From: JASLEW01 sp035544875
GTDB taxonomy: Bacteria; Acidobacteriota; Thermoanaerobaculia; Multivoradales; UBA5704
Length of the DNA: 64,000 nucleotides
Direction: 5' to 3'
Assembly: GCA_035544875.1 (NCBI GenBank)
Contig: DASZZP010000003.1
Coordinates: 1-64,000, forward strand
Shown: positions 49,745-58,647 of the stretch, in pieces
Numbering within the stretch: the stretch's first letter is position 1
Layout of the letters: every line of letters starts with the position of its first letter
Translations under genes and position numbers: made by a program
The notes under the pieces: generated by a model
The model's database searches: none
What the model saw: only the letters and a program-made list of their open reading frames with translations
Told to the model about the DNA's origin: nothing

Positions 49745-51063
49745 CGCTCCGCGACCTTCGCGCCCTCGGCCCCTTCGGCCGCCGGCGCGGGCGCGTAGAC
49801 ACCCTCGAGCGCGCGCTCGGGCGGCGGCATCGGCGAGGCCAGGGCCTGATCCATCTCCGCCACCAGCTCGGCGTCGAGGGCTGCCGTGATCCGCGCCAGC
49901 TCCTCGGCGGTGGCGAGGCCGCCCGCCAGCAGGTGGCGCTCGAAGCGTTCGATCGGGTCGCGCCGGCGCCAGCTCTCGAACAGCTCGGGCGGCACGTAGC
50001 CTGCGTCGTCGTGCTCGGCATGACCCTTCATGCGAAAGGTCTTGGCCTCGATCAGGCTTGGGCCGCCGCCGGCGCGCGCCCGCTCGACCGCGCGGCGCGT
50101 CACGGCATGGACCGCAAGCACGTCGTTGCCGTCGACGATCTCACCCGGAATGCCATAGGCGGCGGCGCGGATGGCGATGTCCGGGATGCGCATCTGGCGC
50201 GCGGTGGGGGTCGAGTAGGCGTAGCCGTTGTGCTCGGCGATTACCACCAGCGGCACCTGCAGGACGGCGGCCAGGTTCAGCCCCTCGTGGAAGTCGCCGG
50301 TCGAAGTGCCGCCGTCGCCGATGTAGGTCAGGGCCACCAGGTTCTTGCCTTGCATCTTGCCGGCCAGCGCCACGCCCGCCATCACCGGGATCAGCGCCCC
50401 GAGCATCGAGATCGGCGCCACCAGGCCGCGCCGCAGGTCGCCGAAGTGGGTGTTGCCGTCCTTGCCGCCGGTCGGGCTCCCTCCCTTGGCCATGTACTGC
50501 ATCATCACTTCGCGCGGCTGCACGCCGCGCACCAGCATCGATCCCAGGTTGCGGATCAGCGGCCCCATGAAATCCTGGGGCTCGAGCGCGTAGGCGCTGC
50601 CCACCGAGGTCGCCTCCTGGCCGCGGCTGGAGTAGAGTCCGCCGACCACCTTGCCCTGCCGGTAGAGGTTGCCTAGCCGCTCCTCGACCATCCGGTTGAG
50701 CTTCATGAACCGGTAGAGCTCGAGCTGGCGCTCACGCGGCAGCTCGGTCGGCGCCAGGCGCGCCCGGAGATCCCGGAGACCCCGGAGACCCCGGAGACCC
50801 CGGAGATCATCGCCCGGTGCGGAGGCCGAGCTCGGCTCAAGCCGCGGCCCGCGCAGGCGCCGTCCGCGCGGGCGCGCCTCCGGGCCGGCGGCCCCGGCCG
50901 CGACCGCGGCGGCAACGACGCCGTCGCCCGGGTCTTTCTTCCCGGTCGTCTTGGCGATCGTCTTGCCCGCCGTCTTGCCGGTTCTCTTCCCGGTCGTCTT
51001 GCCCGCCTTGCCGGCTTTCTTGCCGGCCTTCTTGCCGGAGCTGACGCTTCCCCGCTTGGCCAT
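49741..51063 (-). CDS. 2-oxoacid dehydrogenase E1 component, alpha subunit with histone-H1-like N-terminus
   Basis: 440 residues from ATG at 51063. Catalytic part from about residue 105 (ELYRFMKLNRMVEERLGNLYRQGK) with the thiamine diphosphate motif LTYIGDGGTSTGDFHEGLNLAAVLQVPLVV and HNGYAYSTP; it decarboxylates the 2-oxoacid. The first 45 residues are extremely unusual: lysine/glycine/threonine-rich repeats (GKKAGKKAGKAGKTTGKRTG) like histone H1 tails, then an arginine-rich linker with RGLRGLRGLRDL coded by a 9-bp tandem repeat. The tail could bind nucleic acid or be a disordered assembly tether; function unknown. Confidence 0.93.
   Translation of the reverse strand: MAKRGSVSSGKKAGKKAGKAGKTTGKRTGKTAGKTIAKTTGKKDPGDGVVAAAVAAGAAGPEARPRGRRLRGPRLEPSSASAPGDDLRGLRGLRGLRDLRARLAPTELPRERQLELYRFMKLNRMVEERLGNLYRQGKVVGGLYSSRGQEATSVGSAYALEPQDFMGPLIRNLGSMLVRGVQPREVMMQYMAKGGSPTGGKDGNTHFGDLRRGLVAPISMLGALIPVMAGVALAGKMQGKNLVALTYIGDGGTSTGDFHEGLNLAAVLQVPLVVIAEHNGYAYSTPTARQMRIPDIAIRAAAYGIPGEIVDGNDVLAVHAVTRRAVERARAGGGPSLIEAKTFRMKGHAEHDDAGYVPPELFESWRRRDPIERFERHLLAGGLATAEELARITAALDAELVAEMDQALASPMPPPERALEGVYAPAPAAEGAEGAKVAER
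50766..50810 (-). repeat. 9-bp minisatellite inside the E1 alpha gene
   Basis: Five tandem units of GGAGACCCC (the first and last slightly altered) on the plus strand. Being a multiple of three, copy changes keep the frame and would change the number of R-G-L triplets in the protein linker. Confidence 0.85.
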
Positions 51064-51104
51064 GGAGCTCCTCGATCGCCTGGGCCGGCCGCCGCCCCTC
51101 CCGC

Positions 51105-52517
51105 TCAGAAGTGGATGGCGTGGCCGAGGGCGGCATGCGCCGCCTCGCCCACCGCCTCGGACAGCGTCGGATGAGCGTGAATGGTGCGCACCAGCTCTTC
51201 GTCGGTCGCCTCCATGGCGAGCGCGGCACAGGCCTCGGCGATCAGGTCGGTGGCGTGCGGACCGATGATGTGAACCCCGAGCAGCTCGTCGTATCTGGTC
51301 TCCCGCACCACTTTGACGAACCCTTCGTTGTGGCCGAGGATCGAAGCCTTGGCCAGCGCCGTGAACGGGAACTTGCCCACCGCCACCTCGTAGCCGCGCT
51401 CGCGCGCGTGCGCCTCGGTGAGCCCGACGCTGCCGACTTCCGGGTCGCAGTAGGTGCACGACGGCACGCGGTCGTAATTGAGCGGGCGCACCGGCCTGCC
51501 GGCCATGTGCTCAACGGCGAGGATGCCTTCGGCCGAGGCGACGTGCGCCAGCCACGGTGTGTTGACCACGTCGCCGATGGCGTAGATATGCGGCACCGCA
51601 GTCTGCATGAGCGGGTTCACCTTGACGTAGCCGCGGTCGAGCTCGACGCCCAGCGCCTCGAGGCCGAGCTCCTCGGTCAACGGCCGCCGCCCGACCGCCG
51701 AGAGCAGGATCTCCGCCTCGACCGACTCGCTCTTGCCCTGGCGCTCCAGGCGCAGCCGAACTCCGCCGTCGACGGGCTCGGCGGCGGTCATCTGGGCGCC
51801 CGCCAGCACCTTGATCTTGCGCTTGCGCAGCGCCTTCTCGAGCTCGGCCGAGACCTCCTCGTCCTCGATCGGCAGGATGCGCGGCAGCATCTCGATCAAC
51901 GTCACCGCGCTGCCGAAAGAGGCGTAGAGCGAGGCGAACTCGGTGCCCACCGCACCGGCCCCCAGGACCGCAATCGACTTCGGCACCCGCTCGAGCTCGA
52001 GGACGTGGTCGGAGTTGAGGATCCTCGTGCCGTCGGCCCTGGCGATCGGGATGTCGCGCGGCACCGAGCCGGTCGCGATCATGATGAACTTCGCCCCGTA
52101 GACCTCCTTGCCGCCCTTCTTGCCGTCATCGAGATCCTCGACCTCCACCTCGTGCGGGCCGACTAGCCGGCCGCGCCCCCGCATGCCGGAGGTCTTGTAC
52201 TTCTTGAACAGGAACTCGATGCCGCGGGCGCTCTTGTCGACCACCTTGCGCTTGCGTTCGTGGGCCTTGGCAATGTCGAGGGTCGGCGCCGCCACCTCGA
52301 TCCCCAGGCTCCCCGCGGCGCGGATCTCGTCGAGCAGCGAGGCGGTATGCAACAGCGCCTTGGTCGGGATGCAGCCGCGATGCAGGCAGGTGCCGCCGAA
52401 CTTGGGGTCCTTCTCCACCACCAGCGTCTTCAAGCCGAGCTGCCCGGCGCGAATGCCGGCGACATAGCCGCCGGGACCGCTGCCGACGATGATCAGGTCA
52501 TACTCTTGTCGCGCCAT
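51105..52517 (-). CDS. lpdA: dihydrolipoamide dehydrogenase (E3)
   Basis: 470 residues from ATG 52517 (GGAGAT upstream). FAD-binding LIIVGSGPGGYVAGIRAGQLG, redox disulfide in GGTCLHRGCIPTK, NAD-binding VLGAGAVGTEFASLYASFG, and the C-terminal dimer-interface His-Glu pair in HAHPTLSEAV. It reoxidises the lipoyl group. First gene of the operon E3-E1alpha-E1beta-E2-cupin; 41 bp before E1 alpha. Confidence 0.96.
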   Translation of the reverse strand: MARQEYDLIIVGSGPGGYVAGIRAGQLGLKTLVVEKDPKFGGTCLHRGCIPTKALLHTASLLDEIRAAGSLGIEVAAPTLDIAKAHERKRKVVDKSARGIEFLFKKYKTSGMRGRGRLVGPHEVEVEDLDDGKKGGKEVYGAKFIMIATGSVPRDIPIARADGTRILNSDHVLELERVPKSIAVLGAGAVGTEFASLYASFGSAVTLIEMLPRILPIEDEEVSAELEKALRKRKIKVLAGAQMTAAEPVDGGVRLRLERQGKSESVEAEILLSAVGRRPLTEELGLEALGVELDRGYVKVNPLMQTAVPHIYAIGDVVNTPWLAHVASAEGILAVEHMAGRPVRPLNYDRVPSCTYCDPEVGSVGLTEAHARERGYEVAVGKFPFTALAKASILGHNEGFVKVVRETRYDELLGVHIIGPHATDLIAEACAALAMEATDEELVRTIHAHPTLSEAVGEAAHAALGHAIHF

Positions 52518-52717
52518 CGGATCTCCCAAAGCCCTCCGGGGAATGCCGCTCGTCCATGACCGGACGAGCGGCGCAGCTCCGGAAGTGCGTCCTAGCGCCT
52601 GGATCGAGGCCCGCCCGCCCCGCGACGCCGCAACGCCACGACGCCACGACGCCGATCATCGCGCCGGCCACCGCCCGCTCCTCGCCGCCGGCGGAATCGC
52701 CGCGCGGCTGGGCGGCT

Positions 52718-53635
52718 TCACCCGACGGTCTGCGCCGCCTCGTGCTCGACGCGTTCGAGCGGCACCGCCCGCAGCCGCCCCGGCTTCTCTTCGGTGAGCC
52801 TGGCCAGCGGGACGTCGAAATCGTGCTCGAAGATGCCCAGCCACCCGCCGGCGGCAGACCGCGGCAGCCAGCTCTTCTTGTTTTCGAGCGTGGTGAGCGG
52901 ATAGAGGTCATAGCTCATGATCCACGGATAGGCCACGTGAGCGGTGGTGGGCACCAGGTCGGCCCAGAAGACCGCCCGGGCGCCGTCGCCGCCACCGTCG
53001 AGCAGAACCATGCACATGTCGGCGTTATGCCCCGGTACCTTCACTGCTCGCACCCCAGGCAGCGGCTCGGCCCCGCCGCTGAACAGGCGCGCCACACCGG
53101 CCGCGAACAGCGGCTCCCAGTTGCGCGGATCGTAGCTCGCCCGGTCGCGCTCGTTGGGCCGGCGGGCATGCTCGACCTCGCCAGCCTCCAGCCAGTAGGT
53201 GGCGTTGGGGAAGCTCGGCACCAGCTCGCCGGCCGGTGCTTCGGGCCCGCCGCCCTCGGCAGCGCGCGCGTCGGCGTAGCGGGTGTTCCAGCCGCAGTGG
53301 TCGAAGTGCAGGTGGGTTAGCAGCACGTGCGAGACGTCGCCCATCTCGTAGCCGGCCCGCCGGATCGCCGCCGGCAGGCGCTCGGCCCCCGCAGGCATCC
53401 CGAACATGTCGCGGAATCGGGCATCGTTCTTGTCGCCGATGCCGCTGTCGATCAGCAGCAGCTCACTCCCGCGCGCCACCAGCAGGCAGTTGGTTCCCAT
53501 CCGGATCCGGTTGCGCTCGTCTGGCGGCTTGGCCCGCTCCCACATGGTGCGCGGCACCACGCCGAACATGGCGCCGCCGTCGAGACGAAACTCGCCGTCG
53601 CTGACCACCGTCAGCTCGAGGTCCCCCAGCCGCAT
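52718..53635 (-). CDS. metallo-beta-lactamase-fold hydrolase
   Basis: 305 residues from ATG 53635. HLHFDHCGWNTRY is the H-x-H-x-D-H zinc motif and VPGHNADMCMVLLDGG the third ligand region, with LIDSGIGDKND upstream. Resembles lactonase-like and AttM-like hydrolases, but the exact substrate is not predictable. Stands 200 bp upstream of lpdA in the same direction. Confidence 0.9.
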   Translation of the reverse strand: MRLGDLELTVVSDGEFRLDGGAMFGVVPRTMWERAKPPDERNRIRMGTNCLLVARGSELLLIDSGIGDKNDARFRDMFGMPAGAERLPAAIRRAGYEMGDVSHVLLTHLHFDHCGWNTRYADARAAEGGGPEAPAGELVPSFPNATYWLEAGEVEHARRPNERDRASYDPRNWEPLFAAGVARLFSGGAEPLPGVRAVKVPGHNADMCMVLLDGGGDGARAVFWADLVPTTAHVAYPWIMSYDLYPLTTLENKKSWLPRSAAGGWLGIFEHDFDVPLARLTEEKPGRLRAVPLERVEHEAAQTVG

Positions 53636-53703
53636 ACCCAAAGGAGTCTATCCGATGCCCTTCGTTTATCGCGACTGGCCACCCGGCCCGGCTCGCGGTG
53701 GGT

Positions 53704-53718
53704 GTCCTGAGTTAGGAC
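53704..53718. repeat. short inverted repeat downstream of desaturase
   Basis: GTCCT-GAGTT-AGGAC, five-base arms. A closely related sequence occurs at 55136-55153 on the other side of the desaturase gene. Confidence 0.4.
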
Positions 53719-53749
53719 GGCACCCCGGCTCGCCAACCGCGCCCGAACC

Positions 53750-54883
53750 TCACCCCGGCGCCGACGCCCCGGCCACCAGGCGGTTCATCTGGCGCAGCGT
53801 CTTCTGCCACTCGCGCAGGGCCTGCTCGAGCGTGCCGTGGACCAGGCCCAGGCGGGCCTCCGGCGGCTCACCGGGGTGCCCCGCCGCGGCTGCCGGCCGG
53901 CGCTGCAGGGCCGTCAGCTCGCGCAAGGCCGACTGCAGCGCCCGATAGGCGTCGTGCAGCCGCGCTTCGCAGCTCGCCCTGACCTCGCCGATCGCCCGCT
54001 CCATCTTCTCTTGCGCGGCCTCGAACTGCACCTCGATGCGCGCCTTGAGGATGGCGGTATCTGAGGCCCGCCGCAGGTCGCGCGCCAGACCCAGGCGCGA
54101 AAGCGCGTAGATCGTCCACTTGGCCGGATCGAACTGCCAGCCGCGGATGCCGTTGCGGTAATCGAACGGGAAGCTGTGGTGATAGTTGTGGTAGCCCTCG
54201 CCGAAGGCAAGCACCGCCATGACCGCGCTGTCGCGCGCGCTGTGCCCGCGGCTGTAGGGCTGGCGCCCGATCAGGTGGCAGAAGCTGTTGATGAAGAAGG
54301 TCGTGTGGTGGCTCGCCACCACGCGCAAGACGCCGCCGATCAGCAGGCAGCCGAGCACGCGGCCGGTCGCAATGCCGACAGCGAGCGGGATGCCGGCGGC
54401 CACCGCCACCGCCAGGACCTTGTACCAGCGGCGCTGCCAGCGCACCAGCGGGTCTCCAAGCAGGTCGCGGACCACGGTGTCAGGGTGCGGCTCGTACCTG
54501 ACGAAGATCCAGCCGATGTGCGCCCACCAGAATCCTTTCTGGATGTTGTAGGGGTCGCGGTCGTGGTCGACATGGGAGTGATGGACCCGGTGGTCGGCTG
54601 CCCAGTCGACGATGGCGTCCTCGAGCGCGCCGGCGCCGAAGACCAGGAAGAACAGGCGCACCGGCCAAACGGCCTGGTAGCTCTTGTGGGCGAAGAGCCG
54701 GTGGTAGCCGGCGGTCACCGAGATGCCGACCGCCAGCCAGAGGGCGCAGAAAGTCAGCGCCTCCGGCCAGCCCAGGCCGCGCGTCACGACATACCAGGGC
54801 GTGCCGGCGAGCGCAATCGCGAGCGTCCCCAGCAGAAAGGCCATGTTGGTGAGATTGAACCGCTGCGTGCTCGCTGTGCTCAC
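53750..54883 (-). CDS. acyl-CoA/acyl-lipid delta-9 desaturase with helical C-terminal extension
   Basis: 377 residues from GTG 54883, preceded by GGGAGA six bases upstream; an in-frame GTG at 54928 is less likely. Three histidine boxes are intact: HRLFAH, HRVHH and HNYHH, which hold the di-iron centre of membrane desaturases. Four membrane helices surround them (about 15-33, 45-60, 150-170 and 175-190). After the fold, about 110 residues form a long charged helical tail (LKARIEVQFEAAQEKMERAIGEV...) not usual in this family. Introduces a double bond into fatty acyl chains to adjust membrane fluidity. Confidence 0.93.
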   Translation of the reverse strand: MSTASTQRFNLTNMAFLLGTLAIALAGTPWYVVTRGLGWPEALTFCALWLAVGISVTAGYHRLFAHKSYQAVWPVRLFFLVFGAGALEDAIVDWAADHRVHHSHVDHDRDPYNIQKGFWWAHIGWIFVRYEPHPDTVVRDLLGDPLVRWQRRWYKVLAVAVAAGIPLAVGIATGRVLGCLLIGGVLRVVASHHTTFFINSFCHLIGRQPYSRGHSARDSAVMAVLAFGEGYHNYHHSFPFDYRNGIRGWQFDPAKWTIYALSRLGLARDLRRASDTAILKARIEVQFEAAQEKMERAIGEVRASCEARLHDAYRALQSALRELTALQRRPAAAAGHPGEPPEARLGLVHGTLEQALREWQKTLRQMNRLVAGASAPG

Positions 54884-55409
54884 TTGGATTCTCCCATAGA
54901 CGCCCACCAGCTCCGCTCTTTCGCCCACCGCCTTCGACGGCGCCTACCCGGCCGCTCGACCCGCAATCCGAACCGCACGGCGAGCCAACACCGGCCAGAA
55001 GGCGGCCAGCGTCCGCGCCCTGTTCTGGCTCTCGCCGGAGCATGGCGCTGCAGGGACCTCGTACCACGATCGGTTGACGACTGAAAAAGTGTACCACCGT
55101 CCACCACTCGCTGGAGACCAATCCTGTAGGAGGTGGTGTCCTGACTTGGACACGACTCTGTAGGCTCAGCGGTCACGACAGCCGGAGAAGCCGGGCGCGG
55201 CTCGTGGGGGTCGCTGCCTGGTTAGGGAGCCCTACAAGACGTGGTGGGAATCCGGCGACCGCCGGCTTCACCGCCGGGCAGAGCCATGGTCATCGGTTCT
55301 CAGCGGAATGCGCATTCGCCGTGGACAGTGGACCTCGAGTTGTCGCCGCGGCCCGCACGCTGTACGCTTGTGGATGTCGTGAATCGTTGGAGCAAGCTGC
55401 CTGCCCGGC
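54884..55409. other. 526-bp intergenic region with possible mobile-element remnants
   Basis: No gene. Around 55070-55110 a TTGACGACTGAAAAAGTGTACCACC-type stretch (split here as GACTGAAAAAGTGTACCACC) resembles the ends of IS21-like elements, and GTGTCC-TGACTT-GGACAC (55136-55153) is a perfect six-base inverted repeat. No transposase is present. Confidence 0.4.
55136..55153. repeat. perfect inverted repeat upstream of desaturase
   Basis: GTGTCC (55136-55141), TGACTT, GGACAC (55148-55153). Related to the inverted repeat at 53704-53718. Could be a protein-binding site or the tip of a decayed element. Confidence 0.45.
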
Positions 55410-55649
55410 ATGAACTTCGAGATCCTCGGCCCCATTTCGGCGATCGGGACCATCGCGGTGGGCAAGCAGATCCGGGATCTACCGCGCCTAGTTCGCGCCT
55501 ACGGCGACGGGCGCTGGCGCAAACGGAAAGGAATCGCCGTCGTCCGCTTCGCGGACGGCTCGATCTGGAAGGCCGAGGTTCACTGGTATGAAGCGTTCGG
55601 CATCGGCAGGAAGGAGTTCAAAGCCAAGCCGCTCCTCAGCAAGGCATGA
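55410..55649 (+). CDS. small hypothetical protein
   Basis: 79 residues, MNFEILGPISAIGTIAVGKQIRDLPRLVRAYG..., with a compact beta-rich ending (IAVVRFADGSIWKAEVHWYEAFGIG). No family name recognised, but it looks like a genuine small globular protein with conserved tryptophans. It overlaps the next gene in another frame and may be co-translated with it. Confidence 0.6.
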   Translation: MNFEILGPISAIGTIAVGKQIRDLPRLVRAYGDGRWRKRKGIAVVRFADGSIWKAEVHWYEAFGIGRKEFKAKPLLSKA

Positions 55650-55878
55650 GATCTCCGGCTCGCCGGCGCGGAGCTACGTCATCTGCGTACGCAACGAGGA
55701 CTACCCGGCCTCGCTCGAGCGCGGCAAGGTCTACCTCAGCTTCGGCGCCCCGCAGATCGGACCGCAGGGGTATCTGGTCGTCGTCGACGAATCCGGGGAG
55801 GAGTATCTTTACCCAGCCAGCTACTTCCACGCCATCGAGCTGCCACAGGAGGTCGAAGAGGCGCTGGCGCTGTTGTGA
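55588..55878 (+). CDS. small conserved hypothetical protein
   Basis: The conserved part is SYVICVRNEDYPASLERGKVYLSFG ... GYLVVVDESGEEYLYPASYFHAIELPQEVEEAL; I recognise this outline from many unnamed bacterial proteins of about 80 residues, usually beside small antitoxin-like genes. The true start is unclear: the first in-frame ATG (55588) lies inside the upstream gene, and no standard start exists nearer the conserved core (about 55655). Confidence 0.6.
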   Translation: MKRSASAGRSSKPSRSSARHEISGSPARSYVICVRNEDYPASLERGKVYLSFGAPQIGPQGYLVVVDESGEEYLYPASYFHAIELPQEVEEALALL

Positions 55879-56030
55879 TCGGGATCGATTCGGTGGGCAG
55901 CCCGGCCTCGTGGCCCCGTCGCCAAACGCTCCGCGAGCTCGGTCATCTCCTCGAGAGCCTCGAGTTTCGCCCGAAGGGGGAGGTCTCGCCAGCGCCGTAG
56001 CTGCTCGCGGCGGCTGCCTTCCCAGCTCAT
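55821..56030 (-). CDS. small antitoxin-like hypothetical protein, convergent overlap
   Basis: 69 residues beginning MSWEGSRREQLRRWRDLPLRAKLEALEEMTELAERL, a pattern of short helical proteins paired with nucleotidyltransferase or toxin genes. The C-terminal part overlaps the opposite-strand gene and is probably not conserved. No partner recognised. Confidence 0.45.
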   Translation of the reverse strand: MSWEGSRREQLRRWRDLPLRAKLEALEEMTELAERLATGPRGRAAHRIDPDHNSASASSTSCGSSMAWK

Positions 56031-56160
56031 TCCGTTCTGGGCGAGGGCAGGAAAAAGCTGGTGGCCCGGAGGAGCCCGAGGACGGCGAGGGACCTACCGG
56101 GCTGCGCGGCGGCGCCGATGCTCGCCGGGCTCCGGCAGCCGCCGCACGATCAGCCCAGAG

Positions 56161-57564
56161 CTAGAGCTCGGCCGCCGGGGGTTGCGGAGAGCCGGCCGGG
56201 AGCGAGGAGCCCTGCGCGCCGGTCCAGCCCGCTCCAGCTGCTTCGCCCTCGGCCCCTTCGCGCGGCGGCTCCGCGGTCTCGGCTGGCTCTGCGCTCTGCT
56301 CGGCGAGCAGCTCCTCGAGCCGGGCTAGGGTCGCGTCGAGGCGGCGCACCATCTCGCTGCCGGAAGGGGGCGGGGCGGGCGGTGCAGCCGGCACGGCCAG
56401 AGTGGGCAGGCCGACTCCCTGCCAGAGATCGCGCTGCTCGTCGGCGAGCAGGTCGCGCCGCAGGGAGATGCCGTGGCGGGCGAGCAGCGGCGCCAGCGAG
56501 TTCTGGTGGACCCGCAGGTAGCGCCGGGTGGCGCGATAAGCGTGCTCGCAGACCAGGCGGCGCTCGGAAAAGCCGAAGATGTTGGTGAAGAACATCACGT
56601 AGTCATCGCGCTCGGGCTCGAGCAGGATCACGTCGGCATGGCTGAACTTGGAGCGGTACGATTCCAGGCCGACCTTGAGCCGCGAGTGGATGATGGTGCG
56701 CAGGGTCTGCGACAGCACGGTGGGCAGGCCGCGATCCATCAGGTTCGAGCGCGGCAGCAGACCCAACTCGACGGCGTGCACCGTGTCGACCGGCACGATC
56801 GGGTTGATGCAGATCACCAGCTCCGCCCCGGCCTCGAGCGCGACCGAGGCGTGCAGCGTCTTGATGAGAATCCCGTCGACGTAGTGGCGGCCGTCGATCT
56901 CGACCGGCGGATAGAGCCCGGGCAGCGCCGTGCTCGCCTGGACGGCGCGGGAGATCGGCACGTGATCGGTGCCGGAAATGCCGAAGCGGACCGGCTGCCC
57001 TGAGTCGAGGTCAGCCGCCACGATGACCAGGCGCTTTCCGAGCCGGCGGAAGTCGTCGGTCCGCGACTTGAGGTTGTAGATCTTCTCGAGATAGGCGCGG
57101 ATCGGCTCGTTGTCGAAGACCCCCACCGGCAGGGCGCGGGACAGGCGGGTGAGCGACCCGAGCAGCGTGCGGTCCTGCCGGTTGCGGGCATAGTCGAGCA
57201 GCGCCTCGCCGAGCAGCCGCGGCACGGCGCGGGCGCTCTGCCAGAGCGGCCGCAAGGCAGGGGTGAGGAAGGTCTCGGGGACGAAAGGGTGCTCGCCCGG
57301 CTCGTGCGAGACGATGGCGCGGCACATCTGCGCCGGGGTGAGGTCGTTGGCCAGGCAGGCGGTCAAGAAGCCGCCTGAGCTCACCCCGACGTAGATATAG
57401 AGATGATTGAGGTCGAGGCCTTCGAGCGCCTCGTCGATCGCCCGCAGGGCGCCGATCTGATAGATGGCGCCCTCCAGACCGCCGCCGGCGAGCGCGAGCG
57501 CGATCCGCGGCGTCGCCGCGGCGCGCTCCGCGCTCAGGCGGGAGCCAGCGTCGCCGTTGGCCAC
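56161..57564 (-). CDS. patatin-like phospholipase of the PHA granule operon
   Basis: 467 residues from GTG 57564, the base after the phasin stop. ALALAGGGLEGAIYQIGAL is the oxyanion-hole glycine loop, VGVSSGGFLTACLAN the nucleophile G-x-S-x-G, and YVDGIL the catalytic aspartate. The last 100 residues form a proline/alanine-rich tail. In this context, following phaR and two phasins, it is a candidate granule-surface lipase or depolymerase. No PHA synthase or depolymerase of standard type is in the window. Confidence 0.85.
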   Translation of the reverse strand: MANGDAGSRLSAERAAATPRIALALAGGGLEGAIYQIGALRAIDEALEGLDLNHLYIYVGVSSGGFLTACLANDLTPAQMCRAIVSHEPGEHPFVPETFLTPALRPLWQSARAVPRLLGEALLDYARNRQDRTLLGSLTRLSRALPVGVFDNEPIRAYLEKIYNLKSRTDDFRRLGKRLVIVAADLDSGQPVRFGISGTDHVPISRAVQASTALPGLYPPVEIDGRHYVDGILIKTLHASVALEAGAELVICINPIVPVDTVHAVELGLLPRSNLMDRGLPTVLSQTLRTIIHSRLKVGLESYRSKFSHADVILLEPERDDYVMFFTNIFGFSERRLVCEHAYRATRRYLRVHQNSLAPLLARHGISLRRDLLADEQRDLWQGVGLPTLAVPAAPPAPPPSGSEMVRRLDATLARLEELLAEQSAEPAETAEPPREGAEGEAAGAGWTGAQGSSLPAGSPQPPAAEL

Positions 57565-58038
57565 TTAGACGACCTTGTGCGCCGCCTTGGTGGTCCTGGG
57601 TGCCGCCTTGTCCTCGCCGGCCCCACCGGCCAGGGTCACCCGCGGCTTGAGCTGCTCGACCTTGCCGTTGAGCTCCTCGACCCGGCGGGTGAGGTTGTGG
57701 ATCTCGTCGCGGGTGGGGACGCCCATCCGGTGCAGGGCGGCGGTCAGCGCCTCGTCAACCTTGCTGCCCACACCCTCCCAGGCGTCGCCGGCCTTGGACT
57801 TGGCCTTGTCGACGGTGCTCTTGGCCTTGTCGACAGCCTTGTCGACGGCCTTGTCGACCTCGACCTTGCCGCGCGACTCGACCTCGCGGCCGCGGTCGAC
57901 CAGCCGGCTGAACAGCTTGCCCCCCTCCTCCTCGGCTACCGCCAGGGCGCCCAGCCCCGCCAGCCAGATCCGATGTGCCGAATCCTTGAGCTCGTCCTGC
58001 AGATTCTTCTCCTGTGCGGACTCGTTCTTGCTAGCCAT
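57565..58038 (-). CDS. phasin (PhaF/PhaI-like granule-associated protein)
   Basis: 157 residues. RIWLAGLGALAVAEEEGGKLFSRLVDRG is the hydrophobic phasin helix; an alternating KAVDKAVDKAKSTVDKAK stretch and a RVEELNGKVEQL coiled coil follow, as in PhaF/PhaI. Phasins coat PHA granules and help segregate them. The lysine/alanine-rich part resembles the DNA-binding tail of PhaF. Confidence 0.88.
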   Translation of the reverse strand: MASKNESAQEKNLQDELKDSAHRIWLAGLGALAVAEEEGGKLFSRLVDRGREVESRGKVEVDKAVDKAVDKAKSTVDKAKSKAGDAWEGVGSKVDEALTAALHRMGVPTRDEIHNLTRRVEELNGKVEQLKPRVTLAGGAGEDKAAPRTTKAAHKVV

Positions 58039-58146
58039 GGTTCTCCTCGTTTCCAGTGAGCGGCCGTGCGGCGCAGGTGCGCCGGGGAAAGGCCGCGGTT
58101 TTTGGTTGCGACTCCTGCTTTTTTCGATGTCTTGCGTACCGCTACT

Positions 58147-58647
58147 TCACTGATCACCCGACTCGCCCGCGATGATCAGAGTCGAGAGTCGAGAGTCGCG
58201 CGCGTCGCGCGACCGCTGACCAGCCGCGAGGTCGTCGAGCTGCTTGCCCAGCGCGTCGAGGCGCGAGGCCAGGACGCGCAGATCCTCATGGGTCGCGACG
58301 TTCAACCGCCGGAGCAGCCCGCGGCTCTCGTAGTCGACCGTATCCTTGACCAGCGTGCCGAGCCCGCGCAGGCCGTCGCGCACCCTCTCCACCGCCGCGT
58401 CGGCCGCGTCCGCGGCCTGCCGGCTCCGCCGTTGCGCCCGCTCGGCGACCGGCCGCCCTCGTTCGACCAGGCGATCGAACCCGCCGGCAAGCGTGCGCCC
58501 AGCCTCTCCCATCTCGGCCCCCATCTCGGCCAGGACGCCGAGGCCCGCCCAGTAGAGGCTGCGCGCCGCGCCCACCGCCCGGCGCCCGGCTGATGCCGCC
58601 GGCGGCTCGCCAGCTCCCGCGCTCTGGATGAAGCTCGCCGGGCTCAC
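58147..58647 (-). CDS. second phasin-like protein
   Basis: 166 residues. AARSLYWAGLGVLAEMGAEMGEAGRTLAGGFDRLVERGRPV repeats the phasin pattern, and ATHEDLRVLASRLDALGKQLDDL gives a coiled coil. Start overlaps the phaR stop by four bases. Likely a second granule coat protein. Confidence 0.82.
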   Translation of the reverse strand: MSPASFIQSAGAGEPPAASAGRRAVGAARSLYWAGLGVLAEMGAEMGEAGRTLAGGFDRLVERGRPVAERAQRRSRQAADAADAAVERVRDGLRGLGTLVKDTVDYESRGLLRRLNVATHEDLRVLASRLDALGKQLDDLAAGQRSRDARDSRLSTLIIAGESGDQ

